Notes under the pieces: generated by a model
Told to the model about the DNA's origin: nothing
Seen by the model: only the letters and a program-made list of their open reading frames with translations
Databases searched by the model: none
DNA from: Paludibacteraceae bacterium
GTDB taxonomy: Bacteria > Bacteroidota > Bacteroidia > Bacteroidales > Paludibacteraceae
DNA length: 11,638 nucleotides
Direction of reading: 5' to 3'
NCBI GenBank assembly: GCA_017402895.1
Contig: JAFPLG010000048.1
Location: 1 to 11,638, forward strand
Position numbers and translations under genes: made by a program
Part shown: positions 6,174 through 11,638 of the stretch, piece after piece
Layout: every line of letters begins with the position of its first letter
Numbering within the stretch: the stretch's first letter is position 1

Positions 6174-6986
6174 TTCCTTCGTGATCTTCTGCATCTCGCG
6201 GAGCATACGTTCGGTTTGCGAACGGTGTTTCGACTCCGGATATTCGGTCAGGAAGTTGTAGCATTCATCCTGGGCCTCGCGGGCACGTTCCAGTTTCTTT
6301 TCCTCGAACGAGATGACGGTCTGCTGGTACTTCGACTGAAGGATGAGCCACTGAAACTCCTCGGCATACTGGGTGTCGGGGTAGTTCTTTAGTGCATTGC
6401 GGCTGATGATCTCGCAACTCAGGTAGTTATTGCCCAGGTAACTACCCAGGTTATAGTAGAGGCGGGCACTATAAAGTTCCTTGAGCGCCAACTTCTCGTT
6501 GAGTTCGACAATCTCTTGCAGCGCCTGCTCGGAATACGGGCTATCGGGAAAGAGCTCCACAAACTGGGTGAGAGCTTCTATACCCTTGCGCGTGATCTCC
6601 TGGTCCAGTCGTGCGTCCGGTGAGTCCAGATAGTAGCAGTGGCCCACCTGGAAGCGTGCCTCCGTGGCATACCGTCCCTTGGGGTAGTTGCGGATATAGG
6701 CCTCGTAGTACTGGGCAGCCGACTCATAGGCTTTCTGTCCCATATACGAACGGGCCAGGTAGGCCAGCACGTCCTCGCTGCGCTCTGTACCGCGGTAGTA
6801 ACTCGTCACGTCGTCCAGCAGGGTCTGCGCCTTGGTGTACTCTTTCTTGTCAAAGTACTCCAGGGCTTTCTCGTACTTCAGTTCCGGGTCGTTCGATTTG
6901 AGCAACGACTGGTATTCACCGCAAGCGGTAAACACAAGCGTGAGCACGCCGCACAGGTACAAAATATGTCGTTTCTTCAGACGCAT
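6171..6986 (-). CDS. bamD: Outer-membrane assembly lipoprotein BamD
   Basis: A 271-aa TPR lipoprotein of the BAM complex, which inserts beta-barrel proteins into the outer membrane. The N-terminus MRLKKRHILYLCGVLTLVFT plus AC is a lipoprotein signal ending at a lipobox-like FTAC with Cys as the lipidated residue. TPR helices follow, with typical YEKALEYFDKKEYTKAQTLL, SEDVLAYLARSYMGQKAYES and QYYEAYIRNYPKGRYATEAR segments. Longer readings are possible from 7016 or 6998. However, the -7 box covers 7014-7021 and transcription should begin near 7007, which excludes 7016 and leaves almost no leader for 6998; ATG 6986 gives a standard lipoprotein signal. It is the first gene of bamD-rpoZ-coaBC. The product would handle barrels such as those encoded just upstream, but that link is general. 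Confidence 0.93.
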   Translation of the reverse strand: MRLKKRHILYLCGVLTLVFTACGEYQSLLKSNDPELKYEKALEYFDKKEYTKAQTLLDDVTSYYRGTERSEDVLAYLARSYMGQKAYESAAQYYEAYIRNYPKGRYATEARFQVGHCYYLDSPDARLDQEITRKGIEALTQFVELFPDSPYSEQALQEIVELNEKLALKELYSARLYYNLGSYLGNNYLSCEIISRNALKNYPDTQYAEEFQWLILQSKYQQTVISFEEKKLERAREAQDECYNFLTEYPESKHRSQTERMLREMQKITKE

Positions 6987-7013
6987 TCTTATGCACATTA
7001 CAAAATCAGCCTG

Positions 7014-7045
7014 CAAAGGTAATACAATTTTGCGACTTGTGCAAA
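7014..7045 (-). promoter_or_regulatory. bamD promoter
   Basis: On the minus strand, TACCTTTG (7021-7014) is the -7 box and TTTGC (from 7045) the -33, with a 20-nt spacer. The -33 element sits in the perfect inverted repeat GCAAAT-TT-ATTTGC (7041-7054). The apbE stop is only 28 nt further upstream and no terminator is visible between, so read-through from the apbE unit is possible. Confidence 0.85.
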
Positions 7046-7072
7046 TTTATTTGCAATTTTAGGCAATTTTCG

Positions 7073-8083
7073 TTATTTTTGGCTGGTTAGATCCCAGTTC
7101 TTGGAAGTGATGACGCGCAATGTATCGCCTTCGGAGACGATAAAGTAGGCTTTGGCGCCGGCCTCGTTGATCATCACGAGGGCGCTATCTGCGCCCAGCA
7201 CCATCGAGGCGGTAGCCAGTGCGTCGGCCCGCATACAAGTCTCGGCCACGACCGTAGCACTCAACAGGGTGTGCTGAACAGGATAGCCGGTGCGGGGATC
7301 GATGGTATGGCTTCGACGCTGCGAGCCATCGTAGTAGAAGTTACGATAGTTGCCCGACGTAGCCATGCATATGTCACGACTGGCCACGATATCCTGGAGT
7401 TGGTCATTCGTCCCCGTGAGGTCGTCGGTGGGGGTGGTGATACCTATCCGCCATGGTTCACCCGGCGAACGTTCTCCGTGTGCCACCACCTCGCCGCCTA
7501 TGTCCACCAGGTAGTGCTCCACCCCATGCTCACGCAGCACGGCAGCGATGACGTCGCATGCCTGGCCCTTGGCCACAGCGCTGGCATCCAGCATGATACG
7601 CGGGTCATCCTTCCGGACATGGTGGTCGATGAGTTGAACACGCCGATAACCGATCAGTGAACGGGCCGAGTCCACTTTCTGGTCGGTCACATCCTCGCGG
7701 TGCTTGAAGCCGAATCCCCATAGGTTGACGAGCGGAGCGACGGTGATATCGAACGCACCATGGCTGAGTTGGCTGACGTGCATCGCCTCGCGGAACATTT
7801 GCTCGAAGTAGGCGTCGGTCACGGTATCTCGGTTCTGGTTGACGGCCGAGATGACCGACTCGGGGTTGAACATGCTCAGCGAGCGGTCGAAGCGATCGAA
7901 AGCCTGGAGGATATCCTGCTCCAGGTCCTGCGGGGCCAGGTAGCGGATGCTGTAGTAGGTGCCGAACACCTTACCCTGGTTATGATAATCATGCAACTCC
8001 TTGCCTCCCGGACGGAAGACAAGGAGCAGCAATATGACGACCAGGAGCGTCAGCCCCGGCAAAAGCCAAAGACGTTTATCCAT
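7073..8083 (-). CDS. apbE: FAD:protein FMN transferase (ApbE family), membrane-anchored
   Basis: A 336-aa protein. ApbE enzymes split FAD and attach FMN by a phosphoester bond to Ser/Thr of exported flavoproteins, using Mg2+. Motifs in order: GTYYSIRY (41-48), GAFDITVAPLVNLWGFG (109-125), LDASAVAKGQACD (165-177), VDIGGEVVAHG (193-203), MATSGNYRNFY (240-250), HTIDPRTGYP (259-268) and ADALATA (286-292) with the metal-binding Asp287. The N-terminus has a hydrophobic anchor (about 6-23) without a lipobox Cys, so it is probably a membrane-anchored periplasmic protein. An in-frame ATG at 8137 exists inside the upstream gene. ATG 8083 overlaps the upstream TAA (TAATG), the sign of translational coupling, and gives the natural N-terminus. 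No obvious flavoprotein substrate or Nqr/Rnf gene is nearby. Confidence 0.94.
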   Translation of the reverse strand: MDKRLWLLPGLTLLVVILLLLVFRPGGKELHDYHNQGKVFGTYYSIRYLAPQDLEQDILQAFDRFDRSLSMFNPESVISAVNQNRDTVTDAYFEQMFREAMHVSQLSHGAFDITVAPLVNLWGFGFKHREDVTDQKVDSARSLIGYRRVQLIDHHVRKDDPRIMLDASAVAKGQACDVIAAVLREHGVEHYLVDIGGEVVAHGERSPGEPWRIGITTPTDDLTGTNDQLQDIVASRDICMATSGNYRNFYYDGSQRRSHTIDPRTGYPVQHTLLSATVVAETCMRADALATASMVLGADSALVMINEAGAKAYFIVSEGDTLRVITSKNWDLTSQK

Positions 8084-8898
8084 TAGAACCAAACGCCGAG
8101 GCCGATGACGCCGTTCAGCTTCTGCTGACCGCCGCATTTGTTGTCACCCGTGTCCCAGATATAGACGTTGTTCTTGTTGACGTCGTAGGGGTTGATGCTA
8201 GCTTGAGCGAACAGGTCGAAGGTGGCGTGTTCCAGTTCCCACTCCTTGTCGAAGCGGATAGCTACATTGGTCACAGCAAAGCCGTTTTTCCAACCGTTGT
8301 CATAGTCGGTATACAGACCGCTCCACGGGGTCATACCTACGTTCACGTCGAGCGACATCTCCTGCGGCAGTTCAATGCGGTAGCCCACCTCGGCATACGA
8401 CGAGTAGGCACGGTTGCCATAGGTATTCACGTCGTTTCCGGCCACCATGGTGTACCAGTTCAGGTAGAGATTGATCGGAGTTATCGCACCAAAGTCGAAA
8501 CCCAGTTGCACCTCGGTCTGGCTACCGCCTGCATCGTTCAGTCCCGAGAAATAGGGCGTACCGTCGAAGTAGTAGTAGTGGGTAGCGCCCAGCTTCAGAC
8601 CGTAAATGTCAAGCGTAGCGTATACATCTATCTCAGGAACGAAATAGGTGGAGCCCTTCTTGAACATATAGTCGCTTGCACCGACCGAGCCCCATGCTCC
8701 TACACGGAACTTCACTTTCTCGTCGGCTGCATCGAAACCTACAGCCAGAGTCGGTTGCAGACTGAGCGCGCCGTTGTACTGGCCACGCCATACATAGGTA
8801 CTCACCAGGTCGAAGCCGGCATCGTAACCGAACTTCACCTCTGCCATGGCTGTCATGCTCATCAAGAGCACCATCATACTAAGTAAAATCTTTTTCAT
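8083..8898 (-). CDS. Putative outer-membrane beta-barrel protein (paralogue 1)
   Basis: A 271-aa exported protein. The signal peptide is MKKILLSMMVLLMSMTAMA, cleaved before EVKFGY. The rest alternates hydrophobic and polar residues, is rich in Tyr/Trp/Gly, and ends LNGVIGLGVWF with a terminal Phe, as expected for a BAM-inserted barrel. STYVWRG, SLQPTLAVGF, VGAWGS and EIDVYATL resemble the 'Gcw_chp'/TorF-like putative porin group, but this is pattern recall, not a search. It is clearly paralogous to the next gene upstream (8928-9827): shared TYVWRGQY/NYIWRGMY, AYSSY, PW..-YT.Y, NPY and LNG.IG.GV blocks in the same order. It is 29 nt after that gene and overlaps apbE by one base. Substrate unknown. 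Confidence 0.8.
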   Translation of the reverse strand: MKKILLSMMVLLMSMTAMAEVKFGYDAGFDLVSTYVWRGQYNGALSLQPTLAVGFDAADEKVKFRVGAWGSVGASDYMFKKGSTYFVPEIDVYATLDIYGLKLGATHYYYFDGTPYFSGLNDAGGSQTEVQLGFDFGAITPINLYLNWYTMVAGNDVNTYGNRAYSSYAEVGYRIELPQEMSLDVNVGMTPWSGLYTDYDNGWKNGFAVTNVAIRFDKEWELEHATFDLFAQASINPYDVNKNNVYIWDTGDNKCGGQQKLNGVIGLGVWF

Positions 8899-8927
8899 TG
8901 TCTATCAAATTTATATTTTAAATCTTC

Positions 8928-9827
8928 TTATTTTATAAGGTATACTCCGAATCCAATATTGCCGTTCAGCGCAGGCGAACCCAATTGGCGCGAATCGAAG
9001 TACTTATCCGCCATGTCGCGATGGGCCAGGTAGTAGGGGTTCATCATCAGCTGTGCCGTCAACCGGAGTCCGCAGTGCTTGCTCACCTGCCACGACTTGG
9101 TGCAGCCCATCTGCAGGTTGCAGACCGTGGCACCGCCCTCGTAATTGGTGTACATACTGCGCCAGGGTGTGATACCCAGTGCGCCGAAGAGCGACACGTC
9201 GCAGTCGAAGTGGTGGGTATAGCTCAGCTCCAGATAGCTGGAATAGGCTCGTTGCAGGTCACCATTGCCGTCCAGGTAGCCATCTTTGGCCGAGACGCGT
9301 GTGGCCCACAGGATACTGAGCGGCAGTTTGCTGCTCACCGTATAGCGTGCCCGCACTTCCAGTCCGTTGCCGCCCTGTCCGGGGGCGTAGTTATGGAAGT
9401 CGAACATCGACTTGTTGAAGTTGTAGACATACATCACGCTCAGGTCCAGTCCCCACCGGCTGAAGCCGAGTGTCAGGTCCATCTCGGGTTGGAAACCCGT
9501 GAAGGCATAGTTGTCGGCTCCCAGGTTCCACCACATATCCAGGTACAATCCGCCGTAGCCCACGTCGGCACTTCCCTGGAGCGAGAGGCCGCCTATGTAC
9601 ATACCACGCCAGATATAGTTGGTCTGCAGTTGTGCCCACGCACCATAGGTGAAGCCTATCTTCTCGTGGGGATCGTCCAGCCACGGACCCACCTTATCCA
9701 CCCGTCGCTCGCCGAAGTCTTGCATCTTGACTCGGGCGTCGGCTGTGAGTGGAAACAGAAAAGGCAGTGCTCCGACGATTAGCGCCAGAGCGACCACCTT
9801 AATTTGTTGTTTTCTGTCGATTCTCAA
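8928..9827 (-). CDS. Putative outer-membrane beta-barrel protein (paralogue 2), TTG start
   Basis: A 299-aa exported protein. It has a positively charged N-terminus MRIDRKQQIK, a hydrophobic core VVALALIVGALPFLFPL and a probable cleavage after TADA. Beta-barrel-type sequence follows (TNYIWRGMYIGGLSLQGSAD, AYSSYLELSYTHHFD, ITPWRSMYTNYEGG, LNGNIGFGVYLIK), shared block by block with the 271-aa neighbour. No ATG or GTG lies between the in-frame TAA of the preceding gene (9834-9836) and the signal peptide. TTG at 9827 is the only usual start that keeps the signal; the first in-frame ATG, at residue 35, would remove it. It is in the same reading frame as the upstream 80-aa gene, separated by its stop plus two codons, which suggests reinitiation after that gene. 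Function unknown, probably porin-like. Confidence 0.78.
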   Translation of the reverse strand: MRIDRKQQIKVVALALIVGALPFLFPLTADARVKMQDFGERRVDKVGPWLDDPHEKIGFTYGAWAQLQTNYIWRGMYIGGLSLQGSADVGYGGLYLDMWWNLGADNYAFTGFQPEMDLTLGFSRWGLDLSVMYVYNFNKSMFDFHNYAPGQGGNGLEVRARYTVSSKLPLSILWATRVSAKDGYLDGNGDLQRAYSSYLELSYTHHFDCDVSLFGALGITPWRSMYTNYEGGATVCNLQMGCTKSWQVSKHCGLRLTAQLMMNPYYLAHRDMADKYFDSRQLGSPALNGNIGFGVYLIK

Positions 9828-9833
9828 TGCGGC

Positions 9834-10076
9834 TTACAGACCATTTTGGGCCTCCCATGCGCGGCGGAGGGCAACCTCCAGGATACGCGTATTGGAGAAT
9901 GTTACAATACCGCCTTCGGGGCCAGCCTCCATGTGATAGTCGGCGATGCCCTCTCCGTTGAAATAAGCACGAACCTCATCGGCACTGATGCCAAGCTCCT
10001 CTGCAATAGCGTTCATACTGCCGTGAGGCAAACTGTCTTTTACGTTGCGAAGACGATTGAAAGTTGTTCTAACCAT
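9834..10076 (-). CDS. Small helix-turn-helix-like DNA-binding protein
   Basis: An 80-aa protein. Residues about 20-40 (SMNAIAEELGISADEVRAYF) look like a helix-turn-helix: a first helix with Ala at the usual position, the LGIS turn, and a recognition helix ADEVRAYF. The C-terminal half (GPEGGIVTFSNTRILEVALR) is a conserved-looking block I recall from small Bacteroidota proteins annotated only as DNA-binding. A longer reading to 10133 is ruled out because that start lies in the -7 box. It is first in the unit with the two barrels and apbE and has its own promoter, so it could regulate the locus or itself; this is inference. Related proteins may instead bind RNA or ribosomes, as no target is known. 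Confidence 0.75.
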   Translation of the reverse strand: MVRTTFNRLRNVKDSLPHGSMNAIAEELGISADEVRAYFNGEGIADYHMEAGPEGGIVTFSNTRILEVALRRAWEAQNGL

Positions 10077-10130
10077 AGTTTTGTATGTGTTTTTTTTAAG
10101 ATTAATGATTCGCAAATTCGATTGACGCTG

Positions 10131-10162
10131 CAAATATACAACAAAAATTTGGAATGTGCAAG
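10131..10162 (-). promoter_or_regulatory. Promoter of the HTH - barrel - barrel - apbE unit
   Basis: On the minus strand, TATATTTG (10138-10131) is the -7 box and CTTGC (from 10162) the -33, with a 20-nt spacer. The predicted start near 10124 gives a leader of about 48 nt before ATG 10076. Confidence 0.82.
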
Positions 10163-10211
10163 ACTTTTAACGTAAAAATGTCGTCAAAGCCTGCTTTATT
10201 TCCACTCGGTT

Positions 10212-10607
10212 CTATTTCACTTCCACATTCCAGACCCACTCGACCCCTTCGTAGCGCACATAGACCTGGACATCCCCATCGGTCACCTTCGGCAGCATAA
10301 ACTGCACCTTACAACGATACCCCTCGTCATCTACGCAATCTATATTGATCCACTCATCTCCATCGTCGTCGTATGTCTCGTTAGAAGTAATAATATCATA
10401 TTTCTCCTCGTGCGAACCGTAGATATTGATTGTCTCCTTATCACCGTCCATCACGATCATGTCGTTCGAAGATTCCCAATTAGACCATTCTGTCCAACCG
10501 TCGGAGTAATGAGTACGCTGCGCAAAACTCCTAGCTTTGCACTTTACAATCGCCATACCGTTCAGAGCGAACATGGCCAACAACAAAAGAGTAAAAAATT
10601 TTTTCAT
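10212..10607 (-). CDS. Small secreted protein of unknown function
   Basis: A 131-aa protein. The signal peptide is MKKFFTLLLLAMFALNGMA, followed by a mature part of about 112 residues. The mature chain is acidic (runs such as TYDDDGDEWINIDCVDDEGY) and beta-rich, with three cysteines in the full length and paired aromatic residues (DGWTEWSNWESS near 49; VYVRYEGVEWVWNVEV at the end). The layout I-x-I-Y-x..-Y-D-I..-D-G..-C-V-D-x-x-G-x-x-C-x-V..-YVRY resembles a group of short secreted Bacteroidales proteins I recall only as hypothetical. Start: the reading from 10646 would begin inside the -7 box, so ATG 10607 is used, about 30 nt after the predicted transcript start. It is a single-gene unit. 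No function can be assigned. Confidence 0.75.
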   Translation of the reverse strand: MKKFFTLLLLAMFALNGMAIVKCKARSFAQRTHYSDGWTEWSNWESSNDMIVMDGDKETINIYGSHEEKYDIITSNETYDDDGDEWINIDCVDDEGYRCKVQFMLPKVTDGDVQVYVRYEGVEWVWNVEVK

Positions 10608-10643
10608 ATCCGTAAAATTTAGTGATGATTCCAAATTCTGCGG

Positions 10644-10675
10644 CAAAGGTACAAAAAAAATCTCACATACGCAAG
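10644..10675 (-). promoter_or_regulatory. Promoter of the 131-aa secreted-protein gene, fused to a terminator
   Basis: On the minus strand, TACCTTTG (10651-10644) is the -7 box and CTTG (10675-10672) the -33, with a 20-nt spacer. The spacer and -33 are the 3' half and T-tract of the hairpin at 10653-10693. The 34-bp block 10650-10683 is copy 2 of the cassette found at the nusB promoter. Confidence 0.88.
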
Positions 10676-10693
10676 CGTACGCGAGATTTTTTT
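10653..10693 (-). terminator. Bidirectional-looking terminator overlapping the next promoter
   Basis: On the minus strand, TCTCGCGTACGC pairs with GCGTATGTGAGA (10686-10661): 12 positions including two G-U pairs and a UU tip, followed by eight T (10660-10653). Seven T lie on the other side for the plus strand. It ends the 122-aa gene 19 nt after its stop, while its right arm is the -33 of the following gene. Confidence 0.82.
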
Positions 10694-10711
10694 GTGACTG
10701 CGCCAGGATAT

Positions 10712-11080
10712 TTACTTTTTCTTTGCCGGAGGGCCCGGATGTGCCTGTTTATAATCATGTATGAGTGAGTTGAATTTCCAGGAGCGCACTGTGGGATAGG
10801 TATTGCCGTTGGAAGCGACATGATTGGCCGCTTCGAACTCTTGCGATAGTCGCTTTTTGGCATCCGGGTCGTTCAACAGTTGTTTTAGTTGTGTGTTGGC
10901 AAATTTGAAGGCTTCAGAATTCCATTTCTGCCGTGGAGACTGATTCTGCTGATAGTCTTCAATTCTCTCTCGGAAAAAGATTTTACCAGTGATTTTTGAC
11001 TGGTAGAAATAGCCGTTGCTACGGCTACTCATTTTGCCATGGACGCCGTCGGCAACAGATGTAGTGTTGATAAGTGACAT
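10712..11080 (-). CDS. Hypothetical protein, 122 aa
   Basis: A soluble, basic 122-aa protein with no signal peptide or membrane segment. The N-terminus MSLINTTSVADGVHGKMSSR leads into a beta-like stretch (NGYFYQSKITGKIFFRERIE), then a helical, Gln/Asn-rich middle (SPRQKWNSEAFKFANTQLKQ, LLNDPDAKKRL, SQEFEAANHV). A YPTVRSWKFNSLIHDYKQAH segment and the tail GPPAKKK end the chain. The pattern of a short beta start followed by 'SPRQ..WN..F' faintly recalls small DUF6266-like proteins, which I cannot verify. It is the only gene of its unit, transcribed from a promoter about 155 nt upstream through a repeat-bearing leader, and ends at the terminator above. I do not recognise its function. Confidence 0.7.
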   Translation of the reverse strand: MSLINTTSVADGVHGKMSSRSNGYFYQSKITGKIFFRERIEDYQQNQSPRQKWNSEAFKFANTQLKQLLNDPDAKKRLSQEFEAANHVASNGNTYPTVRSWKFNSLIHDYKQAHPGPPAKKK

Positions 11081-11179
11081 AATATATAGGATTTAATCGT
11101 TTTTGCTCGTCGTTTCAGGGTATTGGACAGGAAATGTCGGGCATTTTTCAGGGGACAGACACGGCACTGACATTATTTA

Positions 11180-11223
11180 CGACTGTCGTTTGACCGTCGT
11201 TCGACTGTCGTTCGACTGTCGTT
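11180..11223. repeat. Four 11-bp tandem repeats in the leader of the 122-aa gene
   Basis: Plus strand: CGACTGTCGTT, TGACCGTCGTT, CGACTGTCGTT and CGACTGTCGTT, contiguous and in phase; copy 2 differs at two positions. The block lies between the promoter (11243-11275) and the 122-aa start (11080), so it should be transcribed as AACGACAGTCG units in a roughly 155-nt 5' leader. Confidence 0.93.
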
Positions 11224-11242
11224 ATTGACCAATAAGTGACGG

Positions 11243-11275
11243 CAAAGGTACGGAAAAATTCTGATATATGCAAAA
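11243..11275 (-). promoter_or_regulatory. Promoter of the 122-aa gene
   Basis: On the minus strand, TACCTTTG (11250-11243) is the -7 box and TTTTGCATA (from 11275) holds the -33, with a 20-nt spacer. AATTAT-TTG-ATAATT (11274-11288) is an inverted repeat just upstream. The predicted start near 11236 leaves a 155-nt leader; I see no closer promoter for ATG 11080. Confidence 0.8.
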
Positions 11276-11292
11276 TTATTTGATAATTGCAC

Positions 11293-11323
11293 AAAAAATC
11301 GCCACCCTCGAAAGGATGGCGAT
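11293..11323 (-). terminator. Intrinsic terminator of the esterase gene
   Basis: On the minus strand, ATCGCCATCC (11323-11314), a 6-nt loop and GGGTGGCGAT (11307-11298) form a 10-bp stem with one non-Watson-Crick pair, followed by a run of T (11298-11293). It starts 14 nt after the esterase stop codon. Confidence 0.9.
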
Positions 11324-11337
11324 TGCAGATTGGTGAA

Positions 11338-11638
11338 TCAGCGGAAGAGGCGGGGAAGGAAGCGGCAGAGGTAGTCCTGCCAGTTGGGCCATGTGTGGCC
11401 GCCCGTGCTCTGGTAGTAGGTGTACTCAATATGGTTCTCATCCAGCCAATGGCGATACGACTGGAAGCTATCCCATAGGAAGTCATCCGTGCCGATAGCC
11501 AACCAGAAGAGACGAGGATGGCTGGGTGACTGGTGGACAAACGTGGCGGGAGAGAACATAGCCACATAGGCAAACTGGCCGTCGAGCAGACTAGCCACAC
11601 GCATCGTATGGTAGCCACCCATCGACAAGCCCGCTATA
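11338..11638 (-). CDS. Esterase-D/feruloyl-esterase-type alpha/beta hydrolase, C-terminal part (start outside window)
   Basis: About 99 C-terminal residues are present. The nucleophile elbow G-L-S-M-G-G (catalytic Ser) is at the very edge. IGTDDFLWDS supplies the likely catalytic Asp, and GGHTWPNWQDYL the catalytic His in the classic G-G-H-x-W-x-x-W layout of PF00756 esterases. The chain ends CRFLPRLFR, typical of this family's C-terminus. All three triad positions are thus visible. The reading frame stays open through position 11638; the TTG at 11628 is internal, not a start. Relatives include feruloyl/acetyl-xylan esterases and S-formylglutathione hydrolase; the substrate cannot be decided from this fragment. 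No glycan-degradation gene is next to it within the window. It is followed by its own terminator. Confidence 0.9.
   Translation of the reverse strand, partial: IAGLSMGGYHTMRVASLLDGQFAYVAMFSPATFVHQSPSHPRLFWLAIGTDDFLWDSFQSYRHWLDENHIEYTYYQSTGGHTWPNWQDYLCRFLPRLFR

Noticed and set aside
8560..8590. LGATHY in the 271-aa barrel as an ApbE flavinylation site
   Set aside because: The known target pattern needs Asp/Asn three residues before, then Ser/Thr-Gly-Ala-Ser/Thr; here Gly-Leu-Lys-Leu precede, and the segment looks like a beta-strand.
8906..8913. CAAATTTA, complement of a -7 box, just before the first barrel start
   Set aside because: No -33 TTG at 19-21 nt, and the transcript would start at the ATG; the gene is more simply explained as second barrel in the same operon.
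8985..9782. Plus-strand open frame of 265 codons opposite the second barrel gene
   Set aside because: Antisense of a protein with signal peptide and paralogue-supported blocks; composition is that of a complement frame.
10077..10133. N-terminal extension of the HTH protein to 99 residues
   Set aside because: That start codon would overlap the -7 box (10131-10138), upstream of the predicted transcript start.
10186..10197. AAAGCCTGCTTT as terminator of the 131-aa secreted-protein gene
   Set aside because: Only a 5-bp stem with a 2-nt loop and no T-tract directly after it.
11148..11618. Minus-strand frame of 156 codons running from the esterase region through the leader repeats
   Set aside because: It is out of frame with the esterase, whose GLSMGG and GGHTW motifs fix the true frame, and it reads through a terminator and promoter.

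Overview
The window looks like the chromosome of a member of the Bacteroidales, most likely Prevotella or a close relative. The evidence is a set of promoters of the Bacteroidota type (TTG near -33, TAnnTTTG near -7), start codons without Shine-Dalgarno sequences, and Bacteroidota versions of NusB (about 316 aa), RNA polymerase omega/Rpb6-like protein (110 aa), a DUF3276/PUR-domain protein and BamD. It contains housekeeping operons plus a small envelope locus. I see no mobile element, CRISPR array, tRNA or rRNA, and no gene-free stretch longer than 300 bases.

Right to left, following the main direction of transcription (minus strand): the 3' end of an Esterase-D type alpha/beta hydrolase (11338-11638) ends in a clear intrinsic terminator. 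Next is an orphan 122-aa protein with an unusually long leader carrying four 11-bp repeats. A terminator that doubles as the upstream part of the next promoter leads to a 131-aa secreted protein. Then comes a four-gene unit: an 80-aa helix-turn-helix-like protein, two paralogous outer-membrane beta-barrels, and an ApbE-type FAD:protein FMN transferase coupled by a TAATG overlap. The next unit is bamD - rpoZ/omega - coaBC.

The only plus-strand gene is the DUF3276 protein (4145-4522). It runs tail-to-tail into coaBC with an 8-nt overlap, and its terminator lies inside the coaBC coding sequence. It diverges from the last unit, nusB - yajC - ybbR - DegT aminotransferase - rpoN (rpoN runs off the left edge). 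That unit combines transcription (NusB, sigma-54), protein export (YajC), a YbbR membrane protein and sugar-nucleotide amination.

The most unusual signal is between genes rather than in them. Several intra-operon gaps are built of in-phase heptamer tandem repeats that start at or overlap the upstream stop codon. In two gaps these are followed by AT-rich octamer repeats before the next start codon. The heptamer sequence differs from gap to gap, but the architecture is the same. A second signal is a 34-bp promoter/hairpin cassette (32/34 identical) shared by nusB and an unrelated secreted-protein gene. A third is an extended -33 motif, TTGC[AG][CT]A, in five of six promoters.
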